DNA from: Komagataeibacter swingsii
Lineage (GTDB): Bacteria; Pseudomonadota; Alphaproteobacteria; Acetobacterales; Acetobacteraceae
NCBI RefSeq assembly: GCF_003207895.1
Contig: NZ_NKUB01000015.1
Span: 1 to 64,000, forward strand
DNA: 64,000 nt
Reading direction: 5' to 3'
Shown here: positions 55,313 to 63,702 of the stretch, one piece after another
Numbering within the stretch: position 1 is the stretch's first letter
How the letters are laid out: each line of letters opens with the position of its first letter
Program-made: the position numbers and the translations under genes
The notes under the pieces: generated by a model
Told to the model about the DNA's origin: nothing
What the model saw: the letters and a program-made list of their open reading frames with translations, nothing else
Database searches by the model: none

Positions 55313-56638
55313 TCAGAGGCCGGACAGACGGGCATCCTTTGTTTCCGGCGCGGTCCGGTAACACACAAATCCCGCCATGCCGAGCGTAATGACAAACCAT
55401 GCCAGTGTCGGCTTCATACCGAACAGCACCAGCACCTGGGGAAAGATGAGCGTGTGGAGCGTGGTGGTCAGGCGGCTGATCGCCACCGTCACGCCAATTC
55501 CCGCGGCCCGCAGCGACGTTGGAAAGATTTCTGGCGGATATACGAAACTCAGGCTGTCGGATGCGGCCAGCACAAAGCCGAAGCCACACAGCAGGACAAG
55601 CGATACGACAGGTGACGCGTGGGGCAGCACGACAAGTGGAACCAGCAGGGCGGACTGGACCAGAAGGCTGCCTGCCGCAAGGGAACGGCGACCAAGCATG
55701 TTGACCAGGACCGCACTGAACAGCACGCCAACCGTAATGACAAGATTGTAGATCAGGCCGGCCAGAAACGGATTCCTGACATGTGCGTCCACCATGACGG
55801 AAGGCAGGAATGTATTCAGGACAAAATACGGGATGTTATGACAGGTGTAAAAAACAAGTATGGCGACTGTCCTGCGCCGCTGCGTACCCTGGAAAAGCTG
55901 ACTGACGCGCCCCCAGTACCCCTTTGCCGATTCTGCCACAGGCGGTGCGGGCAGCGCGATCGGACAGGAAAAATACCGCTTGAGGACAGCACGGGCCTTT
56001 TCAGTCCTGCCTTTTTCCACCAGCCACAACGCCGATTCCGGCATACGGAACCGGATGCAGGAACCGATGATGGCCGGGATGGCGGAACTGGCAAAAATCC
56101 ATCGCCATGCCGAAGGCCCGATGGCCAGCATGAAATAACCACTGACATAGGCACTGGTATATCCAAATATCCATGCAATGCCGAGGCAGCTCATCAATGT
56201 ACCGCGCTGCTTCTGGGGCACGTATTCGCTGACATAGGTTTTGCCGACAACATAATCGACCCCCAGCGCCAGCCCCAGCACAAGCCGGATGAACAGAAGC
56301 TCGCCTGCATTGGATACAAAGAACTGCAGGACGGACAGCATGAAAAAGACCAGCATGTCAAAAGCAAAAACCGGCCTTCTGCCAATCCTGTCCATCAGGC
56401 TGCTTGCAAAAAGACTTCCCAGGAACAGTCCGGCCAGCGCACCGGCACCGACCAGACCCTGCCAGACAGGCCCAAGGTGCAATGCGGCTGAAACCGAAGG
56501 GATGCCGGTACCGACAACCCCCAGAATATAACCATCCGTAAACTGTCCGATCGCGCCTGAAGCCACTACCCATCCATGAAACCGCTGCATGGGGACATCA
56601 TCAAATTTCACGATATCTCCGGAAAGGGCGGAGGACAT
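55313..56638 (-). CDS. MFS transporter (metabolite:H+ symporter type)
   Basis: About 441 residues from ATG 56638 (TTG 56668 also open). Twelve membrane segments, MFS loop SSLMDRIGRRPVFAFD after helix 2 and QKQRGTLMSCLGIAWIFGY. The N-terminal hydrophilic stretch and DGYILGVVGTGIPSVSAAL resemble sugar/aromatic-acid symporters. It is the third transporter of the catabolic block, divergent from the ureohydrolase gene. Substrate unknown. Confidence 0.82.
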   Translation of the reverse strand: MSSALSGDIVKFDDVPMQRFHGWVVASGAIGQFTDGYILGVVGTGIPSVSAALHLGPVWQGLVGAGALAGLFLGSLFASSLMDRIGRRPVFAFDMLVFFMLSVLQFFVSNAGELLFIRLVLGLALGVDYVVGKTYVSEYVPQKQRGTLMSCLGIAWIFGYTSAYVSGYFMLAIGPSAWRWIFASSAIPAIIGSCIRFRMPESALWLVEKGRTEKARAVLKRYFSCPIALPAPPVAESAKGYWGRVSQLFQGTQRRRTVAILVFYTCHNIPYFVLNTFLPSVMVDAHVRNPFLAGLIYNLVITVGVLFSAVLVNMLGRRSLAAGSLLVQSALLVPLVVLPHASPVVSLVLLCGFGFVLAASDSLSFVYPPEIFPTSLRAAGIGVTVAISRLTTTLHTLIFPQVLVLFGMKPTLAWFVITLGMAGFVCYRTAPETKDARLSGL

Positions 56639-56850
56639 GTCCCTGTGGATCCGACTATGTTCTGACAAAAGCTGATCTCATTCAAGAATATGAGGAATAT
56701 CGTTACTTATGATGAAACGAAATCATAAATGCAGTCAACTCCATTCCAGAAAATGATTTTTATATTTTTGGAAATTGTTTTGATCCAAATACTATATATA
56801 ATCCGGGCCTCACCTTCCCGTGGTGAAATCCAAAATCCAAGGACAATAAC

Positions 56851-57822
56851 ATGTCGTTGCCTTTGACTGTTCCGCCTGCGCAGGGCCATCGCACGTTCCT
56901 CTATTCGGAACCCGTAACCGATCTGGATAATCTGCACGCGGACATTGCCTTTATTGGCATGCCCTACGGCAATGCCTATACGCCTGCCGCCATCATCAAT
57001 GACCAGTCATGCGCGCCCGACCGTATTCGTGCCATAAGCGACCGTGTTTCGCGCAATCTGGAACGATACGATTTTGACGTGGGTGGCCCGATCTATGACG
57101 GGCGTAACATCCGCGCGGTCGATGTGGGTAATGTGCCGTTTGACCTGAACGACCACAAGGGCCATTTCGCCCGCGCCGAACAGGTTGTCCGCAAGGTGCT
57201 GGCTGCGGGCGCCATGCCCATTACCCTAGGCGGGGACCATGGTATTCCCATTCCGATCTTCCGTGCGCTGGATTGTTTTTCAGACGTTACGATCATCCAT
57301 ATCGATGCCCATCTTGACTGGCGTGATGACGTGGATGGCGTGCGTGATGGACTGTCCAGCCCGATACGGCGCGCGTCTGAAATGGATCATATCGGTCAGA
57401 TTTTTCAAATCGGCCTCCGTTCCCAGGGGAGCGGCCGCCCGGCCGAAGCCGAAGCCGCGCAAAAATACGGAAGCCATATTTTTACCGCCTATGACGTTCA
57501 TGACCATGGCATGCAGGCAGTTTTGGATAAAATTCCGAATAATGGTAAATATTACATCACTATCGATGCCGATGGCCTGGACCCCTCCGTCATGCCGGCG
57601 GTAGAAGGCCCCGCCCCTGGCGGCCTGCTGTTCACGCAGGTACGTACCCTGATTCATGGATTGGTGGGCAAGGGGCGCGTACTGGGCATGGATATTGTCG
57701 AGATCACGCCATCCCGCGATATCAACAACATCAGTTGCATCACGGCAGGGCGCCTAATTGTCAACCTGATCGGGGCTGCCGTCCGCGCCAATTACTTTCC
57801 GGCGCGTCAAGAAGCTGCTTGA
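56851..57822 (+). CDS. Agmatinase/guanidino-ureohydrolase family
   Basis: 323 residues, AAGGACAATAAC upstream of ATG 56851. The arginase-fold metal ligands are all visible: LGGDHGIPIPIF (His, about 132), IIHIDAHLDWRD (Asp-x-His-x-Asp, about 153) and ITIDADGLDPSVMPAVEGPAPGG (Asp-x-Asp, about 232). It cleaves a guanidino group to an amine and urea, with agmatine, guanidinobutyrate or guanidinopropionate as typical substrates. It is next to a DAO/ABC/IclR set, so a guanidino-containing substrate of that pathway is likely. Copy R8 starts 2 bp after the stop. Confidence 0.88.
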   Translation: MSLPLTVPPAQGHRTFLYSEPVTDLDNLHADIAFIGMPYGNAYTPAAIINDQSCAPDRIRAISDRVSRNLERYDFDVGGPIYDGRNIRAVDVGNVPFDLNDHKGHFARAEQVVRKVLAAGAMPITLGGDHGIPIPIFRALDCFSDVTIIHIDAHLDWRDDVDGVRDGLSSPIRRASEMDHIGQIFQIGLRSQGSGRPAEAEAAQKYGSHIFTAYDVHDHGMQAVLDKIPNNGKYYITIDADGLDPSVMPAVEGPAPGGLLFTQVRTLIHGLVGKGRVLGMDIVEITPSRDINNISCITAGRLIVNLIGAAVRANYFPARQEAA

Positions 57823-57823
57823 A

Positions 57824-57958
57824 AAAATAAAAGTTTTTGGGTGCCGCCTTTTTTCTCAAAAAGGCGGCGTTCTTTCGAAGCTTTTGCAAAAAGCTTCACC
57901 AAAAACTTTCTTTAATTTTAAAGCGCTATCATGATCTGACTTTTCAAACAGTTTCTAA
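57824..57958 (+). repeat. Dispersed palindromic repeat, copy R8 with long shared tail
   Basis: Full copy: AAAAGTTTTTGGGTG, GCCGCC...AAGGCGGC hairpin, GAAGCTTTTGCAAAAAGCTTC hairpin, CACCAAAAACTTTC, then the 45-nt tail that is also present in R7. From GGCGTTCTTTCG to the end R7 and R8 differ by only a few bases over about 95 nt, and both lie in the same orientation 14.2 kb apart. Confidence 0.88.
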
Positions 57959-57990
57959 AAGCTGAAAAGCACAGATGAAAATATAACCAT

Positions 57991-58033
57991 TGCGGATGCC
58001 GCCTTCTGCAAAAAGCGGCATTCCGTAAAGTTT
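57991..58033 (+). repeat. Dispersed palindromic repeat, degenerate relic R9
   Basis: TTGCGGATGCCGCCTTCTGC followed by AAAAAGCGGCATTCCGTAAAG keeps one hairpin similar to the GCCGCC/GGCGGC stem but has lost the second. It is 30 bp downstream of R8. Confidence 0.4.
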
Positions 58034-58082
58034 ACTGATATTTCAAGGACTATTCCAAATATAGACTTGCCGAAAAGTCGGT

Positions 58083-58421
58083 TCAGGGCGTAAAGACGAT
58101 TGTCTCGCGCCCGTTCATGATCACCCGGCGTTCAATGGGCAGACGCAGCCCACCCATTGCGGCCATGCGCAATGAATTGCCCGCACAGGCCAGCCCCACC
58201 TTGTCCACGGCAATGTAATCACGCGATATCTCGATCCCCACCACGCGCCGTACGGCTTGCGCATCAAGGATCTCGGCATCGACGCCGTGCAGGTTTCCAA
58301 CTCCTGTTGCCCCGCACGGCCTGCGCGATAAGGGAGAACAGGGAATAACGATCACTTTGCATCTGTTCGCCGCCCAATCTGATAAGATCATATTACGGAA
58401 TCGATGCGCTTTCGTTACCAT
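58083..58421 (-). other. Open frame with coding-like C-terminus, gene remnant or antisense
   Basis: The last 55 residues (GVDAEILDAQAVRRVVGIEI...) read like a real protein end, while the first half does not and lies in the upstream region of the LysR pseudogene. I could not identify a family. It may be the tail of a target gene once divergent from the LysR gene. Treated as uncertain. Confidence 0.25.
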
Positions 58422-58443
58422 AATTTTTCCTTATCATAGAATC

Positions 58444-59106
58444 ATGATGGCCAACGACCTGCCATTTGACCTTTCCGCACTGAGCATTTTCCCTGCTGTC
58501 TGTGAAAATGGCGGCATGGCCCCTGCCGCGCGCAAACACGACATAACCCAGCCTGCGATATCCCAGGGCATTGGCGATATCGAGAGTCGTTCGGACACAT
58601 TGTTATTTGACCGTAGCGTACGCCCGCTGGCACTGACCGCAACCGGAGCGGTGTTGCGCGAACAGGCCGGGATCGTGATTGCCGCGGTCAGGCCGATCGC
58701 AAGCCAGTTGCAGGAAATGCAGTCCGGCCGCGTGCGCCAGTTGCGTGTCGGCATCGTGGATTCCCTGTCCCGCGCGCTGACTGCCGAGCTTTCGGCCTTC
58801 ATGAAAACACGCGCCGAACGGCTGGTGGTCCATACCGGGCTTACGGATTCCCATGCGGCGGCGCTGTTCACGCGCCAGCTTGACCTGATCATCGGTGAGG
58901 ATGACCTTGAAGACGTGGCCGGACTTGAGCGCAGCCAGTTAACTGCTGTGCCCGGCGGGCATTCCCGCACCCCGCACGCACGAGGCGTTCGTGCAGGCGC
59001 TGCGCACGGTTCCCTTCGTGCGTTTTTCCGCGCGCTTGCCTCCCTGCCGTCTGGGTACTCCTGCACCACAAGACCAGCCGGAACAGATGCCCGCAACAGA
59101 CTGTAA
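58444..59106 (+). pseudogene. LysR-family regulator, frameshifted and truncated
   Basis: From ATG 58444 the N-terminal HTH (ALSIFPAVCENGGMAPAARK, HDITQPAISQGIGDIESR, LFDRSVRPLALTATG) and the start of the effector domain are intact. After about residue 170 the frame shifts: the alternative frame reads EAFVQALRTVPFVRFSARLP, matching the end of the LysR effector domain, before a stop near 59127. Total length is about 220 instead of 300 residues. The regulator is probably inactive. Confidence 0.7.
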
Positions 59107-59153
59107 TGGACGCTACAGGCGACTATAGGGGCGTTTTTCTGAATATAAAATCC

Positions 59154-59168
59154 ATTATTCGGAATAGT
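59154..59168. promoter_or_regulatory. Second copy of the IclR-type palindrome upstream of the DAO gene
   Basis: ATTATTCGGAATAGT contains TATTCGGAATA at 59156-59166, the exact reverse complement of the core at 54414-54424. It lies about 100 bp upstream of the second DAO gene. Shared use by the IclR regulator is the simplest explanation. Confidence 0.6.
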
Positions 59169-59266
59169 CCGCTCCCGTTGGGGGTGTGACAGGGGAATAT
59201 GTTGACGAACAGTAACGTAATTTGCACCCTGACCGTCATATTACAGACGTTCCCATCAACCCCCAG

Positions 59267-60454
59267 ATGGATATCCCGACCATGGTAGATGCAGTGGTGA
59301 TCGGATGCGGTATCACCGGCGTTGCAAGCGCATATGAAATGGCACGTAGTGGCCTGTCAGTCCTTGTCGTCGACCGTTTCGGTCCCGCCGCCATGGCATC
59401 GGGATGGACACTCGGGGGCGTGCGGCAGTCTGGCCGCGACCCGGCTGAACTGCCCCTGGCACGGATGGCCGTGGGAATATGGGAAACCCTTTCCGAAGAA
59501 CTGGAAGCACCGACAGGCTACCGCCAGGACGGCAACCTGCGCCTTGGCATGAGCGAAACGGACATGGTGGACATCCGCGCCATGGTGGCCGACCAGAAGG
59601 CCCACGGCCTGGACCTGTGCGTGCTGGAAGGCGGGGCCGCGGTGCAGGCCATCGCACCGGCCATTTCCGCCGAGGTGGCCGGGGCATCCTATTGCCCCAC
59701 CGATGGCCATGCCGACCCGGTCGCAACGGTGAATGCATACATAGCCGCAGCCAGGCGGCTGAACGTGACGTTTGCGTTTGGCGAAAGCGTGACGGAAATC
59801 CTGTCGGACAATAACCGCGTCAGCGGCGTGCGGACAGACAGACGCACCATTGCCGCATCCCATGTCATCATGGCTACCGGCATATTCGGCAATGACCTGC
59901 TGCAACCATACGGCGTGCGTGTTCCGATTGAATCCAAGGTTGTGACGGTCGTGCGCAGTGCGCCTGTCGCCCCCCTGCTCAAGCAGGTCATTTCCGTTGC
60001 CAGCGCCCTGCGCACCGACGCGGCATGTGCCGGACGCCAGCAGATTGACGGCTCATTCCGGTTCACCAGCGGGATCGAGGACTGGAACGGCCAGATGCGC
60101 ACCACGCCCAACCCAACCGTATTGCCGACGGCCCAGGCGCTGGCCGGTACGATCCAGAGCTTCGCCGAGGTCGTACCCGCCATCAATACGATCGAAATAG
60201 AGACCTTCTGGTGCGGGCTGATTGACCATACACCAGACGCGCTGCCGGTCATGGATCGTGTGGACGCGTTGCCGGGCCTTGTCGTGGCGCGTGGTTATTC
60301 GGGGCATGGCTTCTGCCTGGGGCCGGTATCGGGGCGCCTGATCTGCGCACTGGTACGGGGGGACGAACCAGCCTGCGACCTGAGTGCATTCCGCATGAAC
60401 CGTTTTGCCTCCCATGAGGATATGGCTTTCGAGCGCGTGACGCTGAATGGATGA
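59267..60454 (+). CDS. FAD-dependent oxidoreductase (DAO family)
   Basis: 395 residues from ATG 59267 (a TTG at 59222 is also open; neither has a strong ribosome site). FAD motif VVIGCGITGVASAYEMAR near the N-terminus, SGWTLGGVRQSGRDPAELPL as in sarcosine/D-amino-acid-type oxidases, and GYSGHGFCLGPVSGRLICAL at the end. It probably oxidises the same substrate type as the DAO at 48999-50324, with which it shares layout. Preceded by the palindrome at 59154-59168. Confidence 0.87.
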   Translation: MDIPTMVDAVVIGCGITGVASAYEMARSGLSVLVVDRFGPAAMASGWTLGGVRQSGRDPAELPLARMAVGIWETLSEELEAPTGYRQDGNLRLGMSETDMVDIRAMVADQKAHGLDLCVLEGGAAVQAIAPAISAEVAGASYCPTDGHADPVATVNAYIAAARRLNVTFAFGESVTEILSDNNRVSGVRTDRRTIAASHVIMATGIFGNDLLQPYGVRVPIESKVVTVVRSAPVAPLLKQVISVASALRTDAACAGRQQIDGSFRFTSGIEDWNGQMRTTPNPTVLPTAQALAGTIQSFAEVVPAINTIEIETFWCGLIDHTPDALPVMDRVDALPGLVVARGYSGHGFCLGPVSGRLICALVRGDEPACDLSAFRMNRFASHEDMAFERVTLNG

Positions 60455-60771
60455 TAACGCAGGCATATCAGGACAATAATTTTTTATTATACATAACACG
60501 GGGCCAAGAAAAAAACGTATCGTGTATTCTAGAAATGCTGAACCGCGTCCATATGATTCCGCATCCGTAAGGAATGATGGAATTCTTTTTTACTTTGTAA
60601 TTACAATATATCTGTTGTTATTTTAACACACACGGCTTGTATATCAGTAATATGACCAATATCGTTGTTGCATAGAAACAAATATTGAAAATATCATCCA
60701 TCCGTAATCGGGGAAGTGGCCCAGGACATACGCCCTTGAAAACATGGCATGACGGCAGTCTCGAGGTGAGC
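60455..60771. other. AT-rich upstream region of the TonB receptor
   Basis: About 320 bp of low GC with several poly-A/T tracts. It probably contains the promoter of the receptor at 60772. No operator motif or gene could be recognised. Confidence 0.4.
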
Positions 60772-63234
60772 ATGAAAAAAATCTTTTACATCACGACCAT
60801 CCTGTCTCCGGTTGCGCTTTCACTTATGGGCATACACCATGCCCGGGCACAGGCCGTGACGGACAACACCACCACCATCCACAAGAAATCCGCGCGCCAG
60901 ATCATCGGTTCCGCCACGGATGGCACGCACCACCGGGCCGCCTCCGACGAAAACGAACAGATCATCGTGACCGGCACGCGCGACCCGCACCAGACCGCGC
61001 GCGCCAGCGTCAGCCCCATCGTGGTGGTCGGGGCCAAGCAGTTGCAGTCCACCGGGCAGGTCGACGTGCGTGACGCACTGACACAACTGATCCCGTCCAT
61101 GACGCGTTCCGACATGAACATCGGCAACGCCCAGATGACCGACGCCATCCAGCTACGCGGCCTGACACCCAACCAGACCCTGGTGCTCGTCAACGGCAAG
61201 CGTCGCCACACGACGGCTGACATCTCCGACTATGCCGGCCCGCAGCAGGGATCGACCCCTGTCGATATCGACATGATCCCGGTCTCTTCCATCGACCATG
61301 TCGAGATCCTGCAAGATGGCGCCGCGGCCCAGTACGGCTCGGACGCCATCGCGGGCGTGGTCAACATCATTCTCAAGCATAACAACCACGGCTTTACCGC
61401 CCAGGCCAATAACGGCGGTTATTACGCGGGCGACGGCTTTACCTCGGGCGAGTCCCTCAACTGGGGCACCAAGCTCGGCAACCGCGGTTTCTTCAGTCTG
61501 AGCGCGGACTACCACTTCCAGGACCACACCTATCGTGGCGGCATTGACAACCGCACCGGCCAGTACGACAACTTCATCATGGGCAACCCGCGCCAGGAGC
61601 GCGAAACGGTTTCCTATAACATGGAATACAACATCACAAAGGACGTGAAGTTCTATTCCTTCGCCACATTCGGCCATCGTAACGCCGAGAGCTACCAGAA
61701 CTTCCGCACGCCCGCACTGGCGGATTCGCTGGGCCTTTCGTCCATCTACCCCAACGGCTTCAGCCCCCAGCTTGCCCTTGATGAAAACGATTACGCCGTA
61801 ACCGGCGGCTTCAAGGGCACGAAGTTCGGCTGGGACTGGGATGTCAGCACCACCTATGGCGGCGACAATGTCGATATCGGCTTCTATGAAACGGCCAACC
61901 CCTCCCTGATGGCCGCCACGGGATCCACCCCGACCAAGTTCGGCAACATCATGTCCTACAGCAACACGCAGTGGACAACCGATGCCGGGCTGCGCCACGC
62001 ATTCAATGTGCCCCTGCTGGCCGGGCCGCTCAACTTCGCCATCGGCGCGCAGTACCGCTACGACACCTACAACATCAACGCCGGCTCCCCCGATGCCTAT
62101 TACGGCAGCAGCACCGCCGGTGAAGCCGCGCTGGCCCCGGTGGATGGCTCCCACTCCGGCCGTGACGTCACCGCTGGCTACATGAACGTCTCCACCCGCC
62201 TACTGCCCAAATGGCAGGTCGACCTCGCGGGCCGTGTCGAACATTATACCGATTCCGGCGGCATCAATACCGAGACCGGCAAGTTCTCGACCCGTTATGA
62301 CTTCAACAAGTATTTCAGCCTGCGTGGCACCATTGCCAATGGCTTCCGTGCGCCAACATTGGCTGAAGAACATTACACCAGCCTCGAGGTCTCCCCCACG
62401 GGCGCCGCGGGCATCCTGGCCACCACGTCGCCTGCGGCCCGTTCGCTGGGATCAAAGGACCTGAAGCCCGAAAGGTCCATGAACTACAGCGCCGGGATCA
62501 TCCTCAACCCGATGCGCAACATGCACATTACGCTTGATGCCTACCAGATCACGCTGAAAGACCGCATCATGGTTGGCGGCGTGTATAACGGGCAGCAGGC
62601 CATCAACGCGATCGAGGCCGACAACATCATCCTGCCCCCCGGCCTGACAGCAACCGATGTCTCCGCAAACTACTTCACGAATGCGGCCAACACCCGCACG
62701 CGGGGCATGGACATCAGCGCCACCTACCTGCAGAACCTGCACAAATTCGGCAAGATCCAGTGGGATATCGCCGTCAACTTCAACGAAACCCAGATCACGC
62801 ATACAGGCGTGGATGGCAACGGCAATTCGCTGCTCAATGCCCAGCAGGCCGCCTGGCTGACCGGCTTTACACCGAAGAACAAGGAAATCTTCGGCGGCCA
62901 CTGGTTCTATGGCAAGCTCGACGTTGCCGTGCATGAGATCCGCTATGGCCATGCCATCTCGCAGATGCAGTATGTGACCGGCGCCAATGCCTACTCCAAC
63001 TCGACCTTCCTGGAGTTTGTCGATCACCCGCGCTGGCAGACCAACCTGCAGATCGGCTACCAGGTCACCCCGCAGTGGCATCTCGCACTCGGCGCCAACA
63101 ATGTCGGCAATGCCAAGCAGCGCAAGGTGCCTACTTCCGTCAACTATCTCGGCGTGCAGAATTACGACTACAACGTACAGCAGGTCGGGCAGAATGGTGG
63201 GTATTACTACTTCCAGGTCAATTACAGCCTCTAG
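60772..63234 (+). CDS. TonB-dependent outer-membrane receptor
   Basis: 820 residues from ATG 60772 with GAGGTGAGC upstream and a classical signal peptide (KKIFYITTILSPVALSLMG, cleavage near ARAQ). TonB box NEQIIVTGTR, then the plug (VRDALTQLIPSMT, RGLTPNQTLVLVNGKRRH, DIDMIPVSSIDHVEILQDGA) and a long barrel ending FQVNYSL. Plug motifs (LVLVNGKRRHT) are typical of this large receptor group. It follows the second DAO gene and may import its substrate. It belongs to a different subfamily from the two other receptors here. Confidence 0.9.
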   Translation: MKKIFYITTILSPVALSLMGIHHARAQAVTDNTTTIHKKSARQIIGSATDGTHHRAASDENEQIIVTGTRDPHQTARASVSPIVVVGAKQLQSTGQVDVRDALTQLIPSMTRSDMNIGNAQMTDAIQLRGLTPNQTLVLVNGKRRHTTADISDYAGPQQGSTPVDIDMIPVSSIDHVEILQDGAAAQYGSDAIAGVVNIILKHNNHGFTAQANNGGYYAGDGFTSGESLNWGTKLGNRGFFSLSADYHFQDHTYRGGIDNRTGQYDNFIMGNPRQERETVSYNMEYNITKDVKFYSFATFGHRNAESYQNFRTPALADSLGLSSIYPNGFSPQLALDENDYAVTGGFKGTKFGWDWDVSTTYGGDNVDIGFYETANPSLMAATGSTPTKFGNIMSYSNTQWTTDAGLRHAFNVPLLAGPLNFAIGAQYRYDTYNINAGSPDAYYGSSTAGEAALAPVDGSHSGRDVTAGYMNVSTRLLPKWQVDLAGRVEHYTDSGGINTETGKFSTRYDFNKYFSLRGTIANGFRAPTLAEEHYTSLEVSPTGAAGILATTSPAARSLGSKDLKPERSMNYSAGIILNPMRNMHITLDAYQITLKDRIMVGGVYNGQQAINAIEADNIILPPGLTATDVSANYFTNAANTRTRGMDISATYLQNLHKFGKIQWDIAVNFNETQITHTGVDGNGNSLLNAQQAAWLTGFTPKNKEIFGGHWFYGKLDVAVHEIRYGHAISQMQYVTGANAYSNSTFLEFVDHPRWQTNLQIGYQVTPQWHLALGANNVGNAKQRKVPTSVNYLGVQNYDYNVQQVGQNGGYYYFQVNYSL

Positions 63235-63261
63235 CGCCAGAATGTTCGGGATATGCCGGGC

Positions 63262-63297
63262 CGCCTGCCGCATGGCGACAGGCGTCACCGCTTTTTT
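63262..63297 (+). terminator. Predicted terminator of the TonB receptor
   Basis: Stem CGCCTG-C-CGC / GCG-A-CAGGCG (63262-63271 and 63275-63284, one mismatch, 3-nt loop) followed after 7 nt by a T6 run at 63292-63297. It is 28 bp after the receptor stop. Confidence 0.5.
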
Positions 63298-63369
63298 CCA
63301 ACGATTTCCTTCAGTGCGGCATTATCCACCATGGCATCCGCCAGAAGACGGTTCAGGCGCACGTCAATT

Positions 63370-63396
63370 CTCCAATTGCGATTGTCGCAATTGGAG
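63370..63396. promoter_or_regulatory. Perfect 27-bp palindrome
   Basis: CTCCAATTGCGA at 63370-63381, spacer TTG, and TCGCAATTGGAG at 63385-63396: twelve paired bases per arm. The internal GATTGTCGCA recurs at 63629-63638. No T-run follows, so an operator or recombination site is more likely than a terminator. It lies between the TonB receptor and the YbaK-type gene. Confidence 0.55.
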
Positions 63397-63702
63397 ACGC
63401 AATCCTGTCCGCGCATCCAGATCATACCAAATCACAACAGCATGTTAAGTCGTCCGTAAGGGCGGCTTTCTGCGTTTGGCGCACCCGTGCAGGATGCACA
63501 TAGGATGCAAATGGAAGGGAAACCCCAGCGTAGTTTTGCCTGATTCTCCATCTGCGTGAACCTGGCAGACGAAAGTTTCATGATTGACGTGCGCAGTTTC
63601 CTGGTGGCACCGTTGTAAAATGGTTTGTGATTGTCGCAGAAAAATTCAGGATGTGTCATCACCTGGGTCAGAAGCGGTTTTCAGGCAAGAAGGGAGATGG
63701 CG

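Noticed and set aside
56707-56850. Operator like the IclR palindrome between the MFS and ureohydrolase genes
   Set aside because: Only loose ATTCC/GGAAT matches with wrong spacing occur; they do not form the TATTCSGAATA palindrome.
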